A stretch of DNA of 64,000 bases from Cloeon dipterum (Eukaryota > Arthropoda > Insecta > Ephemeroptera > Baetidae), in contig NC_088787.1 in assembly GCF_949628265.1 (NCBI RefSeq), positions 14,250,501 to 14,314,500 of the forward strand, in the 5' to 3' direction. The notes beneath the pieces are model-generated. The model did not search any database. It saw nothing but the letters and a program-made list of their open reading frames with translations, and was not told where the DNA came from. The position numbers were made by a program, and so were the translations under genes. Numbering within the stretch: the stretch's first letter is position 1; each line of letters begins with the position of its first letter. Of this stretch, positions 50,069 to 60,354 are shown one piece after another.

Positions 50069-50370
50069 TCACAGGATCAGGTTGTGCTTGAGCTGCATGT
50101 GGCGCTTTAGCACCGACTCGCGGCTGTAGACGCGGCCGCAAACGCTGCACCGCGTCTTACCCAGGTGCAGCGCGAAGTGGCGCACGCAGTTGGGCTTGTT
50201 CGAGAACGACTTTTGACACACGCTGCACTCGAAGCGCCCGGCCCGCACCACACATTGCGGCTGATTCACCGAGCCACCCCCCACCAGCACAAACTCCCCG
50301 AACGCGTCCAACTCTTCCTCGTCCTCGAGCACTTCATCATCATCATCGATCATAACTAATTCCGGCATGC
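50069..50370 (-). CDS. Array exon T16: two C2H2 fingers with acidic leader
   Basis: 101 codons after acceptor TCTGTTCGCAG, split-codon bases GC. The leader is strongly acidic (MIDDDDEVLEDEEELDAFGE), unlike any other unit, which may give this isoform a distinct activation or repression surface. Finger 1 CSVCQKSFSNKPNCVRHFALH, linker LGKTR, finger 2 CSVCGRVYSRESVLKRHMQLKH, tail NLIL. Its stop is nine bases from the first base of T17, so its 3' UTR must run through T17 or share its poly(A) site. Confidence 0.82.
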
Positions 50371-50818
50371 CTGCGAACAGAGCCGACACACAAATGGTCA
50401 TTTTCTCCACGTTCCTTGCTCCGCCAGCTTTTTGAGCCAAGCACACTGAAATTCTCGGCCAAGCTAGTTAGGAATCACACAGCTAATTACGAAGGCATGC
50501 CGATTCCATAGTCTAGATACTTTCCGAGGGATTGCCACTCAATACTTCACCCTCTAAAAATCACAGGCGTATATTGACCACCGGTAAAAAATAACGCTGC
50601 CATTGCCATGTGCGTTTATGATCGTGTGAAAATTAGACAATGCTAAGAAGTGTCAACTTTCTACTGAGGAAAAACCAGTTTCATAATTGAATAGAGGTCA
50701 CATTTTGTTCGATTTTGTGCACGATTTTCGATTGTCTTTTAAGGTGTGAGTTTCGACCGAACGTGTTTATGCATATAGGATAGATATTATATGTTTCTGT
50801 TCACGTGACGGTCACACA

Positions 50819-50979
50819 TCAGTTGCAGCCAGTGCACTGGTATTTGTCGTCCGCAAGTTGAAGGGTCATCAAAGGCCATTTATGTATTTCAAATTTCTTA
50901 AAGATATTATGCCCTAACACTTTTTTGGCTACATTTTCTACATCAGGCTGCAATTCGGCTGATTTCAAATCCTCAAATT
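50819..50979 (-). pseudogene. Array exon T15: truncated, finger lost
   Basis: Follows an acceptor like the others (TTTTTAATTGCAG, ending 50980), in the same phase (bases AA). Opens EFEDLKSAELQPD and reaches KYQCTGCN where finger 1 should begin with its Cys pair, then meets TGA. The opening AEFE resembles T7. It could be a decayed unit or a deliberate finger-less isoform end of 53 residues. I lean to decay because the first CxxC is present but the rest of the finger is not found in any frame just downstream. Confidence 0.5.
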
Positions 50980-51140
50980 CTGCAATTAAAAATACCTGCT
51001 GTCAAAGATGCTCTGTTCTGTTATTATGCTCTATCTACTCAAACAGGAGAAGTGAATATCGTACTCCTTACTTTCAGAGGGTTTCGTGTTCAATTTTTGC
51101 GATTGGTTTGCACAGTGTGAGCCATCGGCCGATCCACTTA

Positions 51141-51918
51141 TCAACTGCTCTTTCGCTTGGCACCACTGCTAAGTTTTTGCAGCCCAAGACAGTCTCTAAG
51201 AAAAAATGTGTGAATTGCGGGAAAATTAATTTTTTGCCGGCACCTACGTTTTACTAACTGGTACAATCCGAGGGATTTAAACGGAATTTTGTTCTTCCTC
51301 AAACCGTCCCTGGAGTATTTGCTGCCATAGTCTTGCGTCATAACTGCTTTCATGACCTCAAAAACTGCCGCTCTTTCGTCGCAGTCATCGAGTTTTCGGC
51401 TCAGGGCATTATGCTAATTGGATTGTTAAACAATTTACGCATTTTGAACTGATAGACCAGAGTGAGGTAACTCACGATTGTGACTACAAAGTCTTCATTG
51501 TCTAGTTTCATTTCAAAGGCATCCTTTTCGGCATCGTTGTTGATAGGAAAAAATTCAGATAGAAGACTCTCTTCTGACTTCTCAGGTGTGAATACGACTT
51601 TTGGACTGGGAGAGATTTCGACTGTCTCCGATGCGTTTGCTTGTTTTTTAAATGAGCGGTTCAAATGCGACAGCGCTCGCAGCATGTCTTTCTGTCTGTT
51701 CTCAATTCTAACCAACCGCTTCAAAATCTCAGCCTGACATTCTGAAAACAACCAGAAATTAGGCTCCAGCTTATTAAAATTATGGAAATTGAAACCTTCT
51801 CCTTCCGATCCTGCCATATTTGGTACGCTGAAGTAATCAACGATCTCACATATTTCTCCCTCATCCAAGGCAATTTCATTGTTAGATAATTGCATTTGCA
51901 TTTGCTTTACTCTTGTAT
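51141..51918 (-). CDS. Array unit T14: DUF4806-like domain instead of zinc fingers
   Basis: Enters at TTATTGCTTTGCAG (ending 51919) in the shared phase (bases AT), then three exons in gene order: 51918-51476, 51413-51259, 51195-51141, closing in frame. Leader TRVKQMQMQLSNN; a helical stretch EILKRLVRIENRQKDMLRAL; then FPINNDAEKDAFEMKLDNED and FVVTI, continuing HNALSRKLDDCDE and FKSLGLYQ. The order of helix, FPxxxxxExxxFExKL and the later conserved segment resembles DUF4806, a small domain of unknown function common in arthropod proteins; I recognise it by pattern only. The exon 2 donor may be at 51258 or 51254; only the first gives a tail (DCLGLQKLSSGAKRKSS). It is the only array unit with internal introns. 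Confidence 0.62.
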
Positions 51919-52246
51919 CTGCAAAGCAATAAATATAAATATCGCATTACATTCACTATATATTCAGTTTACGATTATTTAGAATGCCGCAAGGGCAACT
52001 AATGGTCATGCATTGATTGAATGTCTATTTTGTTAGTCTATTGAAAATTTTATTTTCACAGTCACTCATTATAATACACATGGAATGGTTCACCCATCGC
52101 AAGCACTATATGCTAATTTTTACACTTCGATCTCATTTTCCGACAGATTTAGCGAATTAACAATTTGCTAATTATCCGGATATTTTATTTTCATTAAATA
52201 GATTAATTTTTCAGTGTAGATCAGACGGAGAGCAAGTTAACAGAAA

Positions 52247-52458
52247 TCAATAGAGCTGCATTTTGTGCGAGTTTTTCAAGTGCCGGTTGAGATGCGACTT
52301 GAAAGTGAAACAGCGCGCGCAAATGGGGCACGTCGTTTGGCCCATATGCATGAGGAAGTGCTGAAAGCATGACGATTTGTTTAAGAACGAGCGTCCACAC
52401 GCACTACACACGTAGCGGCCGCCTCGCTCAAGCACTTGCAACTGGCCCGCAGAAACAC
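52247..52458 (-). CDS. Array exon T13: two C2H2 fingers
   Basis: 70 codons plus stop after acceptor TTATTTTTACAG, split-codon bases GT. Opens GVSAGQLQVLERGGRYVC. Finger 1 CSACGRSFLNKSSCFQHFLMH with the fifth Cys, linker MGQTT, finger 2 CPICARCFTFKSHLNRHLKNSH, tail KMQLY. Confidence 0.82.
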
Positions 52459-52899
52459 CTGTAAAAATAAGGGCACAAAACTTATGCTTCTGTATGTGTC
52501 GTTTTGCAAACTCGATTGCCGCTAAATTAGCATGAAGAAATAACTACACAACGGTCATTCACAATGCTAATGAAATGTGTGATTTTCCGTAGGAACTTAA
52601 GGCTTCAATATTGTGACGTTTCTCTTTTAAACTTGAAGTGCACGTCGTCAAAAAGCAGACTTCTTCAACCAGGCTCTTTACATTCAAAAGTTCAGCCCTG
52701 GAAACCTCTTGGAGGTTATAATTTCTATAGCGACGCTAATGCATGCCTACTTACAATAAGTAATTCAGATCATCGTTATTTAAAACATAAAAATGAACCA
52801 AGTCTTGATAGTCATCTTAAAATTCAGTTGCCTAGTTTAAAAAAAAATATTTAAAAAGCACAAAATCCTGCACTCGAAAGGATTTGCCCGTGTAATGGT

Positions 52900-53153
52900 T
52901 CATAAATTTAGCATGGGAAATTTGCTTCTCTTCTTTAGAATCGGCACATTTGAGGCATGAACGGTTCGCATGTGGTTGCGGAGGTGCGAAACAGTGCTCT
53001 GCACCCGACAGCAAATTGGGCAGGTGGTTTTGCCCTCGTGCTTAGGCTGGTGTTCCGCGAGCGCGTGTTTAGTTCGGTAAGTCCGTTCGCAATAATTGCA
53101 AGGGTAGGTCAAAGGTTCCTGGCCCGCTTGTTCCACTATTACGTGTTGCACCC
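52900..53153 (-). CDS. Array exon T12: two C2H2 fingers, divergent
   Basis: 84 codons plus stop after acceptor GTGCTGATTGCAG, split-codon bases GG. Opens GVQHVIVEQAGQEPLTYP. Finger 1 CNYCERTYRTKHALAEHQPKH has Leu, not Cys, at the core position; linker EGKTT; finger 2 CPICCRVQSTVSHLRNHMRTVH. Lys/Arg-rich tail (ILKKRSKFPM). With T5, T6 and T17 it is one of the few units without the fifth Cys. Confidence 0.8.
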
Positions 53154-54543
53154 CTGCAATCAGCACAAAAAGTTCGCTCAGAATTCTGTGGGCGTCCAGC
53201 ACTAACCAAGCATTCATTCTAGGCATCGGAAAGCAGCATTATTTGAAGAGATGCAACCGTGAAATTTCTCTACGCAACAATCACAAGAGTTTCATTCTTT
53301 GTGACTGTCAAAATACTCTCTACAAGATTCCTGACCTTAAAACCATACGAGCACAATAGAAAGATTAGCTGGATGCGAGTTGGACTAGAAATGGGCATCA
53401 ATTATTCAGCAAACCGAAAATTAGCGCGCTTAAATGGTTCGCGTTAGTTGAAATCGAAATTGTTAGCTTGTGTCCGCAAAAATATTTTTCGATAAATATC
53501 CCAAGCATCGCGAGTGTTGTTTTTTTTATAGATGATTACTCTCACTATCATTCAAAATACGTCAAGTTATTAATATGTATTTGTCAAATCAAGTTTCATT
53601 TTACTTCCGTGTTTAGCATAATTATTCACATTTAATTAAAAAAATAAACACATAATATATGTTTATATATTGTAGCTTGAGACCTCAGAACTCATTTTCT
53701 AAAGAATTATTAAATAAACAGACAGAATTTGATACTCAGGGTTGAGATCTACTTGGCAACGGCAAATATTAAAGAATGTTTCAATACAAACTCAATGTTT
53801 TATTACATGTAAGTGGTAACAAGTAATGCGTCAATTACAGAGAATTTACATTAATCAGTCGAAGGTATTTAGCTTTTAAATTTTCTGTTTCAAGAAAATG
53901 AAAAAAACATTTTAATACAGCATTTTCCACTCGCTAACAAAAAATAGGCATCAACTAAACCAGCAACGTAATAAGAGCATTTTGTTTCTTGAACAGTCTG
54001 AATGAATTCAAATTAAAGAAAATGATCGTTGCTTCAAGAATTCATTGACAGTTATAAGACATCAGTCATTTTGCCATTGCCAATTTCTAGTACGGTACGA
54101 GCTATAAATTTTACAATTAATATTTCAGGCTCAGAGCAAAATTATATTTTGGCAAAATATTGAAGCCCGGCTCAAAAAGCTGTGCACATTTTCATTAGAA
54201 CTCCATCTCTCTTCAGTTGGAGGCTTAGACATTCAAATCAGAGAATATATTTAATCCCAAAAATCTGCTATAATTATTGGATAAAATTCAGTTCAATTAA
54301 CAAGAAAAATTTTGTTTCAGAATCCAATGAAGGAGAACTAATTGAACTACTTGGAATAGTTTGGCTGCGTTATTTTGATTGAATTAAACTTGATTTTTGG
54401 CTACACTTCAAACTCTCCTCGTCTCGCATCAACTAGTGAAACGAACCGATCTGGTGTTTATCCTGTCCATGTCAATAACTAGCTCGGATCCTAAACGGAA
54501 AGCGAGAATCGGAAAAGCAAAATCGCCCGTTGAGCTCTCTGGC
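53154..54543. other. 1.4-kb spacer between T12 and T11
   Basis: AT-rich. Intron upstream of T12 and 3' UTR of T11. The first minus-strand poly(A) hexamer noted is near 53798 (TTTATT on the plus strand), some 750 bases past the T11 stop. No further finger unit found in any frame. Confidence 0.45.
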
Positions 54544-54977
54544 CTACGATCCACTATTGAAATCGGCGTGCGCAAACTGTTCGGCCTTTGTGTCAGGCTC
54601 TGCGGGCTCGGCCGGCTCCCCGGCGGCAGGCTTGGGCTTTCGTATTCGTTTGTACTCGACCACCTGATTGTGTGCCGCCCGCATGTGTGCCCTGAGGTGC
54701 GCCTCGGTGCAGAAGACGCCGCTGCACAGGGGGCACGTGGTCTTGCCGAGGTGCACCGCGAAGTGCTCGACGCACGCACGCCGCGTCGCGTAACTGCGTC
54801 CGCACGCGCTGCACTCAAACCTAGAGTCGGGCCGCTCGACGGCGTACAGGGCCTTGTGCGACACCGACGGGCCCGTCTGGCCCTGCGGCGCCGGGGGCGG
54901 CGCCGTGCTCGCGGCCGGCGGTGCCGTGCTCGCCGCCACTGGCGTCGGCAACAAAGAAAATTCCGCCGCCGCCAAAT
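54544..54977 (-). CDS. Array exon T11: two C2H2 fingers, Ala/Pro-rich leader
   Basis: 144 codons plus stop after acceptor TTTCTTTTTGCAG, split-codon bases AT. Far more GC-rich than its neighbours. The leader is Ala/Pro-rich (PAASTAPPPAPQGQTGPS). Finger 1 CSACGRSYATRRACVEHFAVH, linker LGKTT, finger 2 CPLCSGVFCTEAHLRAHMRAAH, followed by a Lys/Pro/Glu tail (RIRKPKPAAGEPAEPAEP). Several overlapping open frames on both strands are composition artefacts. Confidence 0.83.
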
Positions 54978-55783
54978 CTGCAAAAAGAAATAACGTGTGC
55001 GGGAGTGCGGCTCATATGAATCTCAATTCGACTGTGGTTTGGACAAAAACACACTTTGTTTTGCAATTTTTCTGCTTGTATTTTCCTTCTCTCTGCATAA
55101 TATATATATGTGTGTGGGGGTGTTCATTTTCTTTTTTTTTCGTTAACTCTCACAAGTGACGCAGCACATACACACACACACCCCGTGATAACAATTAGTA
55201 TAAGGCTACTTGCTAACTTCGGCCGTTTTGACGGCTCTCAACAAGGACTGATTTCTTTCTAATATAGAACAGTTTTCAACTGGTCTCACCTTCACACGCT
55301 AACACAGGGCGTTGGACTGGCTTTTAGGAAGTCTTATCTGGCCAAAAATATAAAATGCCAATCGCTAGTGACTAACAAAACACATGGTTCCAATCAGATA
55401 GGAAGAGCGTTCGATAGTTTAAAAAATTACAAGTCTTATCAAAATTTCAATTTCGTATCGATCAAAAAGCGATCGCCATTCAATTGAAATCTACTCTCAA
55501 CAATAAAAAGGTGACCAATTACGTGAAGAAGCAAGCCGGTGTCCAACCCCTTCTCTGTATGGGTCCTTATTCTCAAAATGGATCGACTTCTGACAATTAC
55601 ATTTCTCACGATTTTCGCCCTTCGGCAGCTCTAACTTAACATGATACACAGGAAGATGGCGTATTTACAAAAGAAGACCATATCATGTGTGTTTATTTCG
55701 AAGCCCGCGACCAGCAGAGTAATTAATAATATGTATTACTTTGAAAGAAATTCGTATTTGTAAGCAACAAAAGTGACTAAAGA
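54978..55783. other. 0.8-kb spacer between T11 and T10
   Basis: Intron upstream of T11 and T10 3' UTR. Contains a minus-strand poly(A) hexamer at 55692-55697 about 90 bases past the T10 stop, a T-rich run and a short (CA)n tract near 55170-55182. Confidence 0.5.
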
Positions 55784-55992
55784 CTACCGGAGTTGGCCGT
55801 GGATTTTCTCTAAGTGCTTTTTAAGATAGCACAGACTGGAAAAACTGCGTCTGCAGAGAGGGCACATGGTTTTGCCGGTGTGGCTTTCGAGGTGCCGCTT
55901 GCAATCCTGCTTGTACAAATAAGTGCGCGCACACACACTGCAATAGTAGCGGCCGTCCTTTTCGATCATAACAAGGGGGTGGCGCAGTGCAT
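55784..55992 (-). CDS. Array exon T10: two C2H2 fingers
   Basis: 69 codons plus stop after acceptor TTTTGTTGTTTGCAG, split-codon bases AT. Short leader DALRHPLVMIEKDGRYY. Finger 1 CSVCARTYLYKQDCKRHLESH, linker TGKTM, finger 2 CPLCRRSFSSLCYLKKHLEKIH, tail GQLR. Only 145 bases separate it from the T9 stop. Confidence 0.83.
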
Positions 55993-56137
55993 CTGCAAAC
56001 AACAAAACAAACTCAAATCGACTCCTCTGCTTGGTCGCTTATCTGATTTGCATGATTTTTTTTCATCTAAAAGGGTTAGTTGGTTGGTTGGTTGGTATAA
56101 TGTAGGTTGGTCACTGTCAGTCAGTTTTCAAAAAAAT

Positions 56138-56370
56138 TCAAAGCGGCGACTGCTTGTGAATGGTCTTTAAGTGTTTCTTAAGGTTCCCTGGACTACTGAA
56201 ACTATGAAAGCATATGGAACACGTGGTTTTTCCCAGGTGCATGGCCAGGTGTTTGGAGCAGGTGCCCTTTAACGTGAACGAGCGACCGCAATAACTGCAA
56301 GTATAAAGGCCGTCCTTCTCAATGACCGTTAGAAGTCTGTCGCCTGGCGGATAGCGCGCCCACTTAAAAT
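56138..56370 (-). CDS. Array exon T9: two C2H2 fingers
   Basis: 77 codons plus stop after acceptor AATTATTTTTGCAG, split-codon bases AT. Opens DFKWARYPPGDRLLTVIEK. Finger 1 CSYCGRSFTLKGTCSKHLAMH, linker LGKTT, finger 2 CSICFHSFSSPGNLKKHLKTIH, tail KQSPL. The exon has no ATG until finger 1, so it cannot be a free-standing gene and is easily missed by start-codon searches; this supports splicing to an upstream shared part. Confidence 0.83.
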
Positions 56371-56654
56371 CTGCAAAAATAATTCAACGCAATGCTCAGA
56401 CAACTTGGCATCAGCTTTTGGTTCAGCTTGATATAGCAACCAAACAAAACGAAAAGTGATCAGGTACACCCCACTAGGAACAGAAACTCGTCTAGCCTAA
56501 TGCTCTACAAAAACAGGGGCATGAATCGTTTATTTTGGTCTAAAATCGCTAACTGTATAAAAAATGCTGCGGTTTGCATTGCTATTGAAAAATATAACAT
56601 CCTCGGTCCTTTTCGCATGCAATTTTTCCCTGATCAACAGTATCTCTCTTTCTC

Positions 56655-56872
56655 TCAACAGAAGAAGGCCCTCTTGTGCACCGTGTCCAAGTGCCGCTTT
56701 AGGTGCGGCTCGTTGCTGAGCACGCGAAAGCAAATGGGGCAAGTGGTGGTGCCGAGGTGCAGGGCGAAGTGCTTCATGCAATTTGTCTTTTCGGTATAGG
56801 AGCGACCACACGCGCTGCACGAGTAGCGGCCGTCCTTCAGGATTACTTTCAGACCCGCGGGGTGCACCCGGT
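56655..56872 (-). CDS. Array exon T8: two C2H2 fingers
   Basis: 72 codons plus stop after acceptor GATTATTTTTGCAG, split-codon bases AC. Leader DRVHPAGLKVILKDGRYS. Finger 1 CSACGRSYTEKTNCMKHFALH, linker LGTTT, finger 2 CPICFRVLSNEPHLKRHLDTVH, tail KRAFFC. Minus-strand poly(A) hexamer at 56529-56534. Confidence 0.84.
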
Positions 56873-57350
56873 CTGCAAAAATAATCATTGCCAAACTGAG
56901 CCAAATCTGTGGTCAAGTCACACGGTGAGGCATTTCATTATCCAATCACCAAGCTTTCTACAGCACAGCGTCACCCTCGATTCCCTTAAAATCGCAACGC
57001 TCGATCGCGTGAAATTTGCTCTCACTATCAACATATTATTCATAAAGCATTTTATTATTTTATTCAGAGAGAAAACTTTTGGCAACTTTCGTGTGTTCCC
57101 TGATTGTTGGCGTTGGGTTCGATTTTCGCTCGGTATTTTGTTTATTCCCTTTCGAAATGAAATGGCAGCAGCTCGCGACGATGACTTAAAATCGATTTAT
57201 TTTAAAATTGCACACTAATATGCACACCGTAAACAGTGAGAATGAAAACACTATTCGGGAATGACTGTTTGCGATCGCACGTAAGAACAGCAATCAAGAG
57301 GAAAGATACATCCGAGTTAGAGAAGAGCGTATGTTAGACTTAGAATCACA
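56873..57350. other. Spacer between T8 and T7
   Basis: Intron upstream of T8 and T7 3' UTR, with a minus-strand poly(A) hexamer at 57196-57201, about 150 bases past the T7 stop. Nothing else seen. Confidence 0.5.
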
Positions 57351-57799
57351 TCAGTTCTGCACGGTCTCGACAAAGTTCTGCAGACTGAGGTTCTGGTGGA
57401 TGGTCTTGATGTGGCGGATGAGGTGCGACTTTTTACTCAGCACCTTTCCACAGATAAAACACTTGGTTTTGCCGAGGTGGACGGAGAAATGTCTCGTGCA
57501 GTACACCTCCCTGGTGAAGGGTTTGTTGCACGCGCTGCAGTGGAACTTGCCGTCCCGTTCGATCACCTTGAGGTGGTAGTTGTTGGGCCGCAGGTGGGCC
57601 GAGCGAATATGCCGTTTGAGCTGCGGCTCCGAATCGAAGCTCTGGTAGCACACAGAGCACGTCGTCTCGGCGAGGTGAGTCGACAGGTGCTCCGAGCACT
57701 CCATTTCCGCCGCGAACTCGGCCTCGCACGCGCTGCATTTGAACGATCCTTGCGTCGCGACCACCCTGAGCCAATCTTCGCTGTCTCGAGCCTCAAATT
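57351..57799 (-). CDS. Array exon T7: four C2H2 fingers (duplicated pair)
   Basis: 149 codons plus stop after acceptor TGGTGTTTGCAG, split-codon bases AA. Opens EFEARDSEDWLRVVATQ. Pair 1: CSACEAEFAAEMECSEHLSTH, linker LAETT, CSVCYQSFDSEPQLKRHIRSAH. A bridging leader repeats the usual pre-finger pattern (NNYHLKVIERDGKFH). Pair 2: CSACNKPFTREVYCTRHFSVH, linker LGKTK, CFICGKVLSKKSHLIRHIKTIH. Both first fingers carry the fifth Cys. The structure is that of two array units fused without an intervening splice site. Confidence 0.84.
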
Positions 57800-59632
57800 C
57801 TGCAAACACCAGACCACAAATCGCACATCAGATTTTTGCACATTCGCCCCCGTTTCGGGACTGCTGCGTGCCAAAAAACACACATTCACTCGGGCAGCCG
57901 ACACAACAAAAAGCGGAATCCCAAGGTTTTCCTCCCAACCCTCGGCGTTGCTTTAAGATATGGCTCAGGTGTGTTGCGCAATTTCGGTTTAAACTTGGCT
58001 GAATTGGCTCTAAGTATGATTTTGTGTGAATCAATATCTCTCGGACTAATGCATGAATTTTAGTTTAAAATATGAGCTCGAAGGTATATTTTTTTCTTGG
58101 AAGCCTAAGCTTGTTTCTTCTTTTTCTTCTTCAACATGGTTCTTGTCCAATTCCTTTAGCTCCTCCATTGGGTCCACGTTGCTCCACAAAATTTTCCTTG
58201 GTTCGTCTTCTTATACCAATAAGTCCCTTCCAGCTGTCAACGGCGATATTCGTTGTGGGCAAATCTGTATAGAGGTGTTATTTTACGTCTTCAGCTATTT
58301 GCTCTCCATGAGATAGTGCAGAACAATTTGTGCTGCCGTAGGCATGATCGCCTCGCATCGTAGTTTGTGTGTACTTTAATCAAACGGTTTTTCGGTTGAA
58401 ATTAATGAAATAAATAGCTTTGGCTAATTGTAGATTTTAATTTAGTGAGCTTACGACCGAGTATCAATGAATCAAGTGCAAAGGTTTCAAATTACTGGAC
58501 CCAAGTTTATGTACGTATTAGTAACATTTTATTGCTATTTGGATTTAACCAAACCAGATCTACATTTAACCACTTTAACTAAAACTGTGGACAGACCAAC
58601 AAAAGTCGAATTTAAAATTCTCCCTAGCCTCTATGACGTAATACTTTCATATTTTTATGATTTCAGCAAATATTTTATTGATGTGAATTGGTGTCAACAG
58701 CAAAATTTCGAATTGAGCGATGACAGCTTTGAGGGAATTAACATAAAAAGCATAATTATGCTTTTGTTACAGCTAATGGCAGTTCTTCAGATTCGTAAGC
58801 TAGCTATTGCGTGACAAATTTTTAACTAACAACCTCTTTCATTAGTAAGAGAAGAATACCCTCCGGCTTCTTAACCGTATGGCAAGTTAAATTCAAGTTG
58901 ATTTCTTTCTAATCAACTTTGTTGGAATCTTATTGAGCTTTTGAGGTTTTAGATTTTATCTTGCGTTTTGGTAACAAACTTGCTTAGGCATAATTTTGAA
59001 CTTGAAAAATGCTTTTCTTTTACTTTTTTCGATTGATACCCTTTGTTTCATTTCTGATAGATTTTAGTTGCAGAGCTATTAAAAATTTGTCACACTTGTC
59101 TTGGAGTCGGTAGCGCTCACCATCCTCCAAATAAGGTAAAATTACAAACTCATAAACTGCCTTTGATTTCGTCACAGGCCTAGAGTTTAATGTTTTCTTA
59201 TTACTAAGCGGGGGTTTTTTGTCACTAATATGCCATTCCAAATCTTTAAAGCAGTGTTCCTATCAATAGCGACTCCAACAACGGCCCTGAATTGATCACA
59301 AAATATAGGGCTCTCAACTTAACAACGTGGTTCCCAGTAAATTTTGGAGGCAGTAGTTTTAAAACAGAGACAACCCAATTTGTGTTAATGCTAACTGAAT
59401 TCCCAAGTTGCAATTTCAACTAGGGAAAAGGTTCCGCACCAGTTTTGATAATCAGGTAAGCAATGTTTGTTGCAAATACATAATTAAATTTAAAATAGGT
59501 TTACGACATTAATTTGAAATAATTATGAGCCGGTTAGAAATAGTCTTTGCTGAAATTAGATTTTTTGGCACATGGCAATAGATAATTGTGAATTAACGGT
59601 GAGTGGAACAAACGAGTTTCTGCTTGAACAAA
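57800..59632. other. 1.8-kb spacer between T7 and T6
   Basis: Largest gap in the array. Minus strand 58047-58285 reads like coding sequence broken by a frameshift and stops (HLYTDLPTTNIAVDSWKG, then PRKILWSNVDPMEELKELDK), possibly a processed-pseudogene piece. A plus-strand frame at 58467-58814 and a minus-strand frame at 59020-59241 have no family resemblance; short protein-like stretches near 59270-59400 look like decayed mobile-element sequence. Confidence 0.35.
58467..58814 (+). CDS. Orphan open reading frame, 115 aa, doubtful
   Basis: ATG-started frame on the strand opposite to the array (MNQVQRFQITGPKFMYVLV at the start, QIRKLAIA at the end). Composition is that of AT-rich DNA (Leu, Ile, Phe, Tyr, Lys). 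I recognise no domain and see no promoter, splice or poly(A) context. More likely chance or a decayed element than a gene. Confidence 0.15.
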   Translation: MNQVQRFQITGPKFMYVLVTFYCYLDLTKPDLHLTTLTKTVDRPTKVEFKILPSLYDVILSYFYDFSKYFIDVNWCQQQNFELSDDSFEGINIKSIIMLLLQLMAVLQIRKLAIA

Positions 59633-60354
59633 TCAATTCGGTTTGTGCTCATGTTCCCTATACAAATGTTGCATAAATTTAGACTTCCGTTTAAAAGATA
59701 AAGAGCAAAGAGGGCATTTGTACTCCAAATGTTCCTGACTCTTTTTTCCCACCTTCTTCAAAATGGTTTGGTCTGCATAGTGGTAGGAGTATAAATGGCT
59801 AACCATATCACTGTTTCGTGAAAAAACTCTCTTACAAATAGGGCAAGTAGTTTTCCCTTTATGGACATCATAATGCAAACTTAGAGAATTTTTTATCTTG
59901 AAACATTTTGAGCACAACTCACACTTGAACGAGCCCTTGGTCGCCCGTACTCTGTACGGGGGTCTATTCTCAGCTGATACAGACTGGCCATTTGGTTTAT
60001 GAGAGGAATTAATCGCACGCGTCTTCGCCGCATTTTTGGCAAATGTCTTCTTGTATTTATATTTTTTCGATATCTGTTGCACCGCACACGAAGCGGGTGT
60101 TCTGTAAGTTGAGGTTTTCCGCGTTGGCTGCACTCTTTGCGGCTCTGCACATTTCGACCCTCTTGAACTTTGGCGCTGGCTCCTTCGTATTGGCAATGGA
60201 GCTGATTGATCCTTGTCAAATGGCTTAAAATCCTTGATATCTGCCAGAGAGAACGTAGACACAATGATCGGAGTTGGGAATGAATCGTCCAGATCGACTA
60301 CTTCGCTATCTTCCAAAGTCTGCCAAGTTCCGTCCATAACCTCGTAATTCATTT
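59633..60354 (-). CDS. Array exon T6: three C2H2 fingers, longest leader
   Basis: 240 codons plus stop after acceptor CTGTTGTTTGCAG, split-codon bases AA. A leader of about 145 residues is unique in the array: acidic start (EDSEVVDLDDSFPTP) then basic (RRSQRQSSRGSK, KKYKYKKTFAK). Finger 1 CELCSKCFKIKNSLSLHYDVH, linker KGKTT, finger 2 CPICKRVFSRNSDMVSHLYSYH, a 20-residue spacer, finger 3 CPLCSLSFKRKSKFMQHLYREH. Finger 3 is appended rather than inserted, unlike T2-T5. Leu replaces the fifth Cys. Confidence 0.82.

Noticed and set aside
54397-54993. Long Arg/Ala-rich frames on both strands over T11 (up to 198 aa)
   Set aside because: They result from very GC-rich, stop-poor sequence; only the frame with the two fingers and a phase-1 acceptor is supported.
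58072-58272. A 66-aa plus-strand frame with a hydrophobic start resembling a signal peptide
   Set aside because: Antisense to the protein-like fragment at 58047-58285 and without splice or poly(A) context; the hydrophobic run comes from a T/C-rich tract.
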